Source: Vicinamibacteria bacterium (lineage in GTDB: Bacteria; Acidobacteriota; Vicinamibacteria; Vicinamibacterales; 2-12-FULL-66-21). From it: a stretch of 6,616 nucleotides of DNA. Below are positions 1 to 5,769 of the stretch, in pieces. Where the stretch lies: the NCBI GenBank assembly GCA_025937075.1, contig JAICSD010000256.1, forward strand, positions 1-6,616, read 5' to 3'. Each line of letters starts with the position of its first letter. The first letter of the stretch is position 1. Below the pieces are notes generated by a model. It made no database searches. It saw only the letters and a program-made list of their open reading frames with translations, and was not told where the DNA came from. A program made the translations under genes and the position numbers.

Positions 1-132
1 ACGCACGACGCCCTGCAGCCGATCGGCCGCAGCGAGTGCCCGCAGTGCCACGAGTCCAAGCTCCCGCACCAGGTCTGTCCGAACTGCGGCTACTATCGCG
101 GCCGGCAAGTGAAAGCTGTCGAAGAAGAGTAG
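1..132 (+). CDS. rpmF: 50S ribosomal protein L32, C-terminal part (5' end outside window)
   Basis: The frame is open from base 1 to the TAG at 130-132 and gives the last 43 residues of a bL32-type protein of the large ribosomal subunit. The fragment has two CxxC pairs, CPQC and CPNC, with cysteines at fragment residues 13, 16, 26 and 29. This is the zinc-ribbon (C+) form of L32, and GYY follows the second pair as is usual in the family. It ends in a short acidic tail (EEE). The start lies upstream of the window. rpmF directly upstream of plsX and the fab genes is a widespread bacterial arrangement, which supports the assignment. It is separated from plsX by a 200-bp gap that holds a structured repeat, so co-transcription is likely but not shown. 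Confidence 0.93.
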   Translation, partial: THDALQPIGRSECPQCHESKLPHQVCPNCGYYRGRQVKAVEEE

Positions 133-139
133 GGGCACA

Positions 140-173
140 CTGAAGCGCCCAGGCAGGCGGCGCGAACGAGGCG
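140..173 (+). repeat. Extra copy of the 5' arm of structured element A
   Basis: These 34 bases match 176-209 at 29 of 34 positions with no gap (offset 36). The block starts with CTGAAGC and includes GGCGCGAACG, so it duplicates the left arm of the adjacent hairpin element in tandem. Copy B upstream of etfA has no such duplicate. The 3' arm of element A could in principle pair with either left arm. The first bases of this gap (133-150) could also form a weak GGGC/GCCC stem just after the rpmF stop. Confidence 0.75.
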
Positions 174-175
174 GA

Positions 176-308
176 CTGAAGCTCCCACGCGGGTGGCGCG
201 AACGGGGCGCCCCGCTTCGCCGCGCAGGCGCCTCATCCGTCGACTCGGCTTTTGGGCGCCGAGGACGAAGTGGGGCTGTTCGCGACAGGACCCGCGAACG
301 CGCTTCAG
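176..308 (+). repeat. Long structured element, copy A (upstream of plsX)
   Basis: This 133-bp imperfect palindrome fills most of the rpmF-plsX gap. Five nested helices can be read by eye: 176-182/302-308, 189-194/290-295, 197-203/278-284, 210-219/266-275 and 227-232/255-260, closed by a loop at 233-254. Outside the first helix, 167-174 also pairs with 310-317, with one G-U pair and one mismatch at the joint. Copy B at 5617-5746 folds the same way. The two differ at stem positions by paired changes, while the internal loop GG (195-196) facing ACAGG (285-289) and the bulge GGGGCG (204-209) facing CT (276-277) are identical in both. The element ends 24 nt before the plsX ATG. It is either a structured RNA leader or an ERIC-like dispersed palindrome; I do not recognise the family. 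Confidence 0.8.
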
Positions 309-332
309 GCCGCTTCGGAGCGCCGCATCTCC

Positions 333-1373
333 ATGCGCATTGCCATTGACGCGATGGGCGGCGATCTCGGGCCGTCCGTGATCGTGGACGGCGCGCTCGT
401 CGCCGCGCGCCATCTCCAGGTCGGGCTGTTGCTCGTCGGTGACGCGAGGGCCATCGGCAACGAGCTCGCGCGTCATCCGGCGGCTGGAGGCCTCGACGTG
501 CAGGTGGTCGATGCGCCGGATCGCATCGAGATGTCGGAACCGGCTTCAGCGGCGCTGCGCCGGAAGCCGCGTGCGTCGATCCGCGTGGCGGTCGATTGCG
601 TCAGCCGCGGCCGCGCGGATGCCGTCGTGAGTGCCGGGCACACTGGAGCCTCCGTCATCGCGGCGCACGCAGCGTTCGGCACGCTCCAGGGCATCGACCG
701 GCCTGCGATCGCGACGATCATTCCCACGCGGCACGACCGTGCGATCCTGCTCGATTCCGGCGCGAGCGTCGGGTGTCGTCCGCAGCACCTCGTGCAGTTC
801 GCGGTCATGGGCGCCGCGTATGCTCGCGTCGCGATTGATCGTGAAGAGCCGACCGTCGGACTGCTGTCCGTCGGCGAGGAAGAGAGCAAGGGCAACGAGT
901 TGACGCGCGATGCGCACCAGTTGATGAAGCACGCACCCATTCGATTCATCGGCAACATCGAAGGCCGCGATGTCTTCGCCGGCAACGCGGACGTCATCGT
1001 CTGCGACGGTTTCACCGGTAACATCACGCTGAAATTGAGCGAGGGTCTCGTCGACACCGTCGAAGGTCTGCTGCACGACGAACTCGCGTTGACCTTCGGC
1101 GGCCGTGTCGGATACGCGTTGTCGCGCCAGGCCTTCCGCCGCTTCCGTCGTCGCGTGGATTATTCGGAGTACGGCGGTGCGCCGCTCGTCGGCCTCAACG
1201 GCCTGTGCATCATCGGCCACGGCCGGTCGGGCGCCAAGGCGATCGCAAACGCCGTCACCATGGCGAGCCGCGCGGTGGACGCCGATCTCGTCGCGCGCCT
1301 CCGAGCCGAAATCGCCGCCTTCGCGGAACCCGAGAACCCGAGAACCCGAGAACCCGAGAACCCGATCCGATGA
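333..1373 (+). CDS. plsX: Phosphate acyltransferase PlsX (acyl-ACP:phosphate)
   Basis: PlsX makes acyl-phosphate from acyl-ACP and phosphate, the donor used by PlsY in glycerol-3-phosphate acylation; it is a soluble, peripherally membrane-associated enzyme. The 346-residue product has the normal family length. It opens with MRIAIDAMGGD, carries SAGHTGA at 100-106 (the family usually has Asn where His103 stands), CDGFTGN at 224-230, and near the C-terminus DYSEYGGAPL and IGHGRSGAKAIANA. The ATG at 333 is chosen because the conserved N-terminus begins exactly there; a longer reading from TTG at 252 starts inside the structured repeat. The only ribosome-binding candidate is CGGAG at 316-320, 12 nt from the start and inside a possible stem. 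The last residues (EPENPRTREPENPIR) come from an 8-bp tandem repeat and are unlikely to be conserved. The stop overlaps the fabD start (ATGA), implying translational coupling. Confidence 0.96.
   Translation: MRIAIDAMGGDLGPSVIVDGALVAARHLQVGLLLVGDARAIGNELARHPAAGGLDVQVVDAPDRIEMSEPASAALRRKPRASIRVAVDCVSRGRADAVVSAGHTGASVIAAHAAFGTLQGIDRPAIATIIPTRHDRAILLDSGASVGCRPQHLVQFAVMGAAYARVAIDREEPTVGLLSVGEEESKGNELTRDAHQLMKHAPIRFIGNIEGRDVFAGNADVIVCDGFTGNITLKLSEGLVDTVEGLLHDELALTFGGRVGYALSRQAFRRFRRRVDYSEYGGAPLVGLNGLCIIGHGRSGAKAIANAVTMASRAVDADLVARLRAEIAAFAEPENPRTREPENPIR
1326..1365 (+). repeat. Five perfect tandem copies of the octamer GAACCCGA
   Basis: The octamer GAACCCGA occurs five times without interruption, ending 5 bp before the fabD ATG. 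It encodes the C-terminal tail of PlsX; because 8 is not a multiple of 3, the peptide pattern repeats every 24 bases (EPENPRTR). A change of one unit would shift the plsX frame. Loss of one unit puts plsX in the fabD frame with no stop between, and gain of one unit opens a third frame that runs to about 1902. Such a repeat is a slippage-prone site by general knowledge; whether the copy number varies is unknown. Confidence 0.97.
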
Positions 1374-2293
1374 TTGCCTTCGTGTTCCCCGGCCAGGGCG
1401 CGCAGAAAGTCGGCATGGGCAAGTCGCTCGCCGACGCGTTCGCGATCTGCCGCGACACCTTCGCCGAAGCGGATGGCGCGCTCGGCGATTCGCTCAGCGC
1501 CCTCTGCTTCGAAGGGCCGGACGATCGGCTCATGCTGACCGAGAACACCCAGCCGGCCATCCTCGCCATGAGCACCGCCGTCGCGCGACTCGTGAAATCG
1601 CGCGGCATCGATGCCGCGTTTGCTGCGGGACACAGCCTCGGCGAGTACTCGGCGCACGTCGCAGCCGGTACGCTATCCTTCGCGGATGCCTTGCGCATCG
1701 TCCGCCGTCGCGGGCAGTACATGCAGGAAGCGGTGCCGGTAGGCGAGGGCGCGATGGCGGCGATCCTTGGCCTCGACGCAGAGGCGGTGAGGCGCGCCTG
1801 CGAGGAAGCGGCGGAAGGACAGATCGTGACGCCCGCGAACCTCAACGCGCCGGGTCAGGTCGTGATCGCGGGCCATACTGCTGCAGTCGCACGCGCGGGT
1901 GAACGCGCCAAAGCTGCCGGCGCGAAGCGCGTGATCGCGCTGTCCGTGAGTGCGCCCTTCCACTGTCCCCTTATGCAACCGGCAGAGGAGCGTCTGGCAC
2001 CCGAGCTGCGCGCTCTCCACGCAAACGCGCCTGGCATTCCAGTCGTGGCCAACGTCGACGCCGAGCCGAAGCGGACTGCCGCGGACGCCATCGAGGCGCT
2101 CGTCCGGCAGATCTCGTCGCCCGTCCGCTGGGAAGACGTCGTCAAGCGCCTCGTCGCTGAAGGCGTGACGACGTGCATCGAGCTCGGCCCCGGGAACGTC
2201 CTCGCTGGTCTGATCAAGAAGATCGACCGAAGCGTGACAGTGTTCAGCGTCGAAGATCCGAACGGCCTGGCCGTGTTGGAAGCGGGTTTGTGA
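1370..2293 (+). CDS. fabD: Malonyl-CoA:ACP transacylase
   Basis: FabD moves the malonyl group from malonyl-CoA to the phosphopantetheine of AcpP, supplying the extender unit for fatty-acid synthesis in the cytoplasm. The product is 307 residues, the normal length. Visible signatures are the N-terminal FPGQGAQ, the nucleophile elbow GHSLG with Ser89, RRRG with Arg114, the catalytic His198 in SAPFHC, and Gln247. These correspond to Ser92, Arg117, His201 and Gln250 of the E. coli enzyme with a constant offset of 3. ELGPGNVL near residues 271-278 is also typical. The ATG at 1370 gives the conserved MIAFVFPGQG start and overlaps the plsX stop by 4 bp. No good ribosome-binding site is visible because the octamer repeat occupies that place, so translation probably depends on coupling to plsX. 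The frame is open far upstream (to 1205), but that part is plsX read in another frame. Confidence 0.97.
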   Translation: MIAFVFPGQGAQKVGMGKSLADAFAICRDTFAEADGALGDSLSALCFEGPDDRLMLTENTQPAILAMSTAVARLVKSRGIDAAFAAGHSLGEYSAHVAAGTLSFADALRIVRRRGQYMQEAVPVGEGAMAAILGLDAEAVRRACEEAAEGQIVTPANLNAPGQVVIAGHTAAVARAGERAKAAGAKRVIALSVSAPFHCPLMQPAEERLAPELRALHANAPGIPVVANVDAEPKRTAADAIEALVRQISSPVRWEDVVKRLVAEGVTTCIELGPGNVLAGLIKKIDRSVTVFSVEDPNGLAVLEAGL

Positions 2294-2330
2294 AGACATG
2301 CGGCCAGGCGAACGAGCGCAGCGAGTGAGC

Positions 2331-2376
2331 CACGCGAGCGGAGCGGGGATCCAAGGGGCCCCCGCGAGCGCGCGTG
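2331..2376 (+). repeat. GC-rich imperfect palindrome between fabD and fabG
   Basis: CACGCG (2331-2336) pairs with CGCGTG (2371-2376), and GCGGGG (2343-2348) with CCCCGC (2360-2365), around an 11-base loop. The 120-bp gap from 2294 to 2413 contains no gene; it consists of this palindrome, the hairpin at 2386-2407, and an upstream patch with GCGAACGAGCGC and GAGTGAGC. It does not align with elements A and B beyond GCGAAC-type words. It is probably a dispersed intergenic repeat, but only one copy is visible here. Confidence 0.5.
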
Positions 2377-2385
2377 CAGGGGGGA

Positions 2386-2407
2386 CCGGCGGGGCGAAGC
2401 CCCCCGG
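2386..2407 (+). repeat. Strong hairpin just before the fabG start
   Basis: GGGGC (2391-2395) and GCCCC (2399-2403) form a stem with loop GAA, extended by CCGG (2386-2389) with CCGG (2404-2407) across a bulged C. It ends 6 nt before the fabG ATG, where the ribosome-binding site should be, and no clear Shine-Dalgarno sequence remains. There is no T-run after it, so it does not look like a terminator. Confidence 0.55.
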
Positions 2408-2413
2408 CAGAGT

Positions 2414-3154
2414 ATGATCCAGTTGACCGATCGCGTTGCGATTGTGACGGGCGCTTCGCGCGGCATCGGCCGCGCGATCGCGGCGAAGCTTGCGCAACAG
2501 GGTGCAGTCGTCGTCGCCGCGGCGCGCGGGGAGAATGCAGCGGAGGCGGCGCGCGAGATCTCGAACGCGGGTGGCCGCGCGGAGTCGGCGACGGTAGACG
2601 TCAGCGACTCGGCGTCGATCGAGGCGCTGGTCGGTGGCGTGATGCAGCGTCATGGTCGTATCGACATCCTGGTGAGCAATGCCGGGATCGCGCGCGACCA
2701 GTTGCTGCTGCGGATGAAGCGCGACGACTGGGACGCGGTGCTCGCGACGAACCTGACGGCCGCGTTCGCGTTGACGCAGGCCGTGCTGAAGCCGATGATC
2801 CGGCAGCGCGCCGGGCGCATCATCGCGATCAGCTCCGTCGTCGGACAGGCCGGCAACGCGGGGCAGGCCAACTACGCGGCGTCGAAGGCGGGGCTGATGG
2901 GATTCGTGAAGGCCGTCGCGCTCGAGGTCGCGTCCCGCAACATCACGGCGAACGTCGTGGCGCCGGGGATGATCGAGACCGACATGACGCGGGCAATCAC
3001 GGCCAGCGCGCACGAGGACTGGGCGTCGAAGATTCCGCTGAAGCGGCTGGGCACGCCGGACGACGTCGCGTCCGCGGTGTGTTTTCTGGCGTCGGACGAG
3101 GCAGCGTATATTACGGGGCAGGTGCTCGCGGTCAACGGCGGAATGTATATGTAG
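2414..3154 (+). CDS. fabG: 3-oxoacyl-ACP reductase
   Basis: FabG is the NADPH-dependent short-chain dehydrogenase that reduces beta-ketoacyl-ACP to beta-hydroxyacyl-ACP in the elongation cycle. The 246-residue product is typical in length. It shows the cofactor motif TGASRGIG (12-19), SNAG (88-91), Asn113, and the catalytic set Ser141, Tyr154 and Lys158 in the context SSVVGQAGNAGQANYAASK. It ends in NGGMYM, a characteristic FabG C-terminus. The ATG at 2414 starts the conserved MIQLTDRVAIVTGAS; only GGCAGAG precedes it, a weak ribosome-binding candidate partly within a hairpin. It lies 120 bp after fabD and 51 bp before acpP. The fab context and the C-terminus favour true FabG over a generic short-chain dehydrogenase. 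Its TAG stop is the first three bases of the hairpin motif that follows. Confidence 0.96.
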   Translation: MIQLTDRVAIVTGASRGIGRAIAAKLAQQGAVVVAAARGENAAEAAREISNAGGRAESATVDVSDSASIEALVGGVMQRHGRIDILVSNAGIARDQLLLRMKRDDWDAVLATNLTAAFALTQAVLKPMIRQRAGRIIAISSVVGQAGNAGQANYAASKAGLMGFVKAVALEVASRNITANVVAPGMIETDMTRAITASAHEDWASKIPLKRLGTPDDVASAVCFLASDEAAYITGQVLAVNGGMYM

Positions 3155-3175
3155 GGCGCCCCTTTACGGGGCGCC
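3155..3175 (+). repeat. Small TAG-hairpin 1 (fabG-acpP gap)
   Basis: GGCGCCCC (3155-3162) pairs perfectly with GGGGCGCC (3168-3175) around TTTAC. The stem begins directly after the fabG TAG stop. There is no T-run, so it is not a standard intrinsic terminator, and acpP follows with its own ribosome-binding site. It belongs to a family of four similar hairpins in this window. Confidence 0.8.
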
Positions 3176-3193
3176 GCGGTATTCGGCGATTTT

Positions 3194-3198
3194 GGAGG
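3194..3198 (+). promoter_or_regulatory. Strong ribosome-binding site of acpP
   Basis: GGAGG lies 7 nt before the acpP ATG at 3206, in an A/T-richer stretch (GATTTTGGAGG). It is the clearest Shine-Dalgarno site in the window, which fits the very high level of acyl carrier protein that bacteria need. Confidence 0.88.
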
Positions 3199-3205
3199 AT
3201 CATTC

Positions 3206-3448
3206 ATGGCGGTAGCAGACAAGGTGAAGAGCATCATCGTGGAGCAGCTCGGGGTGGACGAGGAAGAAGTGACGCCGGATGCCTCGTTCGTGGACGACCT
3301 GGGCGCCGACTCGCTCGACACCGTCGAGCTCGTCATGGCATTCGAAGAGGAGTTCGGGATCGAGATCCCGGACGACGACGCCGAGAAGATCACGCGCGTC
3401 AAGGAAGCGATCGAGTACATCGAGTCGCACGCCAAGTCCAAGAAGTAG
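3206..3448 (+). CDS. acpP: Acyl carrier protein
   Basis: AcpP carries the growing acyl chain on a 4'-phosphopantetheine arm through all fatty-acid synthesis steps. The 80-residue, strongly acidic product is of normal size. The attachment motif DSL with Ser36 sits in [19 protein letters not shown], the canonical start of helix II, and IPDDDAEKI follows as expected. The C-terminal tail is lysine-rich (AKSKK). The start is fixed by GGAGG 7 nt upstream. It lies between fabG and fabF as in many bacteria. Hairpins sit on both sides of the gene (3155-3175 before; 3449-3470 and 3476-3495 after). I infer these could stabilise or bound an acpP transcript made in excess over its neighbours. Confidence 0.98.
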   Translation: MAVADKVKSIIVEQLGVDEEEVTPDASFVDDLGADSLDTVELVMAFEEEFGIEIPDDDAEKITRVKEAIEYIESHAKSKK

Positions 3449-3470
3449 GGCACCCCTTTTATGGGGTGCC
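3449..3470 (+). repeat. Small TAG-hairpin 2 (directly after acpP)
   Basis: GGCACCCC (3449-3456) pairs with GGGGTGCC (3463-3470) around TTTTAT. The stem starts immediately after the acpP TAG stop. Compared with hairpin 1, a G-C pair is replaced by A-T, so the stem is kept by a paired change. GG and then the next hairpin motif follow rather than a T-run. Confidence 0.8.
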
Positions 3471-3475
3471 GGTAG

Positions 3476-3495
3476 GGCGCCCCTTCAGGGGCGCT
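3476..3495 (+). repeat. Small TAG-hairpin 3 (acpP-fabF gap)
   Basis: GGCGCCCC (3476-3483) pairs with GGGGCGCT (3488-3495), the outermost pair being G-T, around TTCA. It is preceded by TAG (3473-3475) like the others and stands 5 bases after hairpin 2. TTTCTC follows, the nearest any of these comes to a terminator, but the T-run is too short for a confident call, and the fabF ribosome-binding site begins within 10 bases. Confidence 0.75.
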
Positions 3496-3502
3496 TTCTC
3501 GC

Positions 3503-3507
3503 GGAGG
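3503..3507 (+). promoter_or_regulatory. Ribosome-binding site supporting the TTG start of fabF
   Basis: GGAGG followed by TTCA places the only suitable start codon, TTG at 3512, 4 nt downstream. No in-frame ATG lies near the conserved N-terminus, so this site decides the start. The spacing is short but workable. Confidence 0.7.
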
Positions 3508-3511
3508 TTCA

Positions 3512-4753
<1,242 letters not shown>

Positions 4754-4806
4754 TGGAGTGTGTGGTCATAGGTAATTGGTTGTCGCGCGAACAAGGCGCT
4801 GTGTAG

Positions 4807-4827
4807 GGCGGCCCTTTACGGGCCGCC
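4807..4827 (+). repeat. Small TAG-hairpin 4 (upstream of etfB)
   Basis: GGCGGCCC (4807-4814) pairs perfectly with GGGCCGCC (4820-4827) around TTTAC, preceded by TAG (4804-4806). The loop is the same as in hairpin 1, while one stem pair is swapped (C-G to G-C). It ends 10 nt before the etfB ATG. The rest of the 84-bp gap (4754-4803) is relatively A/T-rich with GGTCATAGGTAATTGG; I see no convincing promoter there. Confidence 0.8.
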
Positions 4828-4837
4828 GATTTCATAT

Positions 4838-5599
4838 ATGCGAATTGCCGTTTGTGTGAAGCAGGTCGTCACGCGCGAGTGGCAGCTCCGCGTGAACGAC
4901 TCGAAGACGTGGATCCGCGATCAGGACGCCAGCTTCGAGCTGAACGAGCCTGACGCCTACGCCCTCGAAGAAGCGCTCCGGCTGAAGGAGAAGCATGGCG
5001 GCGAGGTCGTCGTCTGTTCGGCCGGTCCGGCGCGTGCATCTCAGGTGATTCGCGAAGCGCTCGCGCGCGGCGCCGATCGGGCCGTGCACGTCGAGTCGGA
5101 CGCGCTCGTGACGGCGGACGCCAACGCGATCGCCGAAGCGCTCGCGGCTGCGATTCGCGACGAGCAGGTCGACCTCGTGCTGACGGGTCTGCAGTCCGAC
5201 GACCAGGGCTTCGGTCAGGTCGGCGTGATCCTCGCCGAGAAGCTCGGGATGCCGCACGCGACCATCATCATGGAGGTCGACGTCCAGGAGGGCTCGCTCC
5301 GCGTCAAGCGCGAGCTGGAAGGCGGCTGGTTCCAATGGATGACGCTGCCGCTGCCGGCGGTCCTGACGATTCAGAGCGGCATCAACCAGCTCCGCTACGC
5401 CACGCTCAAGGGCATCATGGCGGCGAAGAAGAAAGAGATTAAGAAGGTGGCCGCGCCGGCAACCGCCGCGAGCCTCCAGAAGATCACGAGCATCTACGTG
5501 CCGACGAAGGGGAAGAAGACGGAGATGATCTCCGGCGGCCCCGCCGACGCGGCGAAGGAACTGGTGAAGCGCCTCCGCGACGAAGCGAGGGTGCTATGA
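4838..5599 (+). CDS. etfB: Electron transfer flavoprotein beta subunit
   Basis: EtfB pairs with EtfA to form a soluble FAD-containing heterodimer that takes electrons from acyl-CoA dehydrogenases and related flavoenzymes and passes them to a quinone reductase or other acceptor. The 253-residue product has the usual length. It begins MRIAVCVKQV and carries ESDALVTADANAIAEAL (about 96-112), TGLQSDDQGFGQVG (about 128-141) and the family signature region RELEGGWFQWMTLPLPAVLTIQSG with LNxxRYATLKGI-like text after it (about 150-190). The C-terminus is the arm that contacts EtfA. The ATG at 4838 matches the conserved start but has no Shine-Dalgarno; a hairpin ends 10 nt upstream. The stop TGA overlaps an ATG (ATGA at 5596-5599) that does not start the present etfA. 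Whether this is a bifurcating type cannot be decided by eye. Confidence 0.95.
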   Translation: MRIAVCVKQVVTREWQLRVNDSKTWIRDQDASFELNEPDAYALEEALRLKEKHGGEVVVCSAGPARASQVIREALARGADRAVHVESDALVTADANAIAEALAAAIRDEQVDLVLTGLQSDDQGFGQVGVILAEKLGMPHATIIMEVDVQEGSLRVKRELEGGWFQWMTLPLPAVLTIQSGINQLRYATLKGIMAAKKKEIKKVAAPATAASLQKITSIYVPTKGKKTEMISGGPADAAKELVKRLRDEARVL

Positions 5600-5757
5600 G
5601 CGGTCTTCGATCCGAGCTGGAGCGCGTTTGCGGGTGGCCGCGAACGGGGCGCCCCGCCAATCGCGAGGCGCGTCCCTCGTCACAATCTTTTTTCGCGCCG
5701 AGGATTGGTGGGGCTGTTCGCGGACAGGACCCGCTCAGCGCTCCAGGTAATCGCTGA
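5596..5757 (+). other. Small open frame in the etfB-etfA gap, probably not a gene
   Basis: An ATG overlapping the etfB stop opens a 53-codon frame that runs through structured element B and ends at TGA 5755-5757, 12 nt before the etfA ATG. It is in the same frame as etfA. The peptide is rich in Arg, Pro and Gly with no recognisable domain, and most of it is the repeat translated. I regard it as a by-product. It may mark an older ATGA junction between etfB and etfA that was separated when the element arrived. Confidence 0.2.
5617..5746 (+). repeat. Long structured element, copy B (upstream of etfA)
   Basis: This 130-bp imperfect palindrome fills most of the 170-bp etfB-etfA gap. Helices are 5617-5625/5738-5746, 5630-5635/5729-5734, 5638-5645/5716-5723, 5652-5662/5703-5713 and 5667-5672/5694-5699, closed by a T-rich loop at 5673-5693. 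It is the same design and orientation as copy A. The shared unpaired parts are GG (5636-5637) facing ACAGG (5724-5728) and GGGGCG (5646-5651) facing CT (5714-5715). Stem differences from A are compensated on both arms, including one extra C-G pair in the third and fourth helices. It ends 23 nt before the etfA ATG. No transposase or target-site duplication is visible. Confidence 0.82.
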
Positions 5758-5769
5758 AAGAGCCGAAGC

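Noticed and set aside
252..332. Longer plsX from a TTG at 252
   Set aside because: The extra 27 residues translate the structured element's loop and right arm, and the conserved PlsX N-terminus begins at the ATG at 333.
1326..1365. CRISPR or regulator-binding iterons
   Set aside because: The units are 8 bp with no spacers and lie in coding sequence; this is a simple tandem repeat.
1205..1369. N-terminal extension of fabD
   Set aside because: It is plsX coding sequence read in another frame; the conserved MIAFVFPGQG begins at 1370.
1673..3013. Long minus-strand open frame (446 codons) opposite fabD and fabG
   Set aside because: High GC keeps opposite frames open; the peptide is Arg/Asp/His-rich with no recognisable domain and crosses the fabD-fabG gap.
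3476..3500. Intrinsic terminator after acpP
   Set aside because: The hairpin is good but only TTTCTC follows, and similar hairpins in the window lack T-runs, so it fits a repeat family better.
4754..4806. Promoter in the fabF-etfB gap
   Set aside because: The stretch is A/T-richer, but no -35/-10 pair with proper spacing could be identified.
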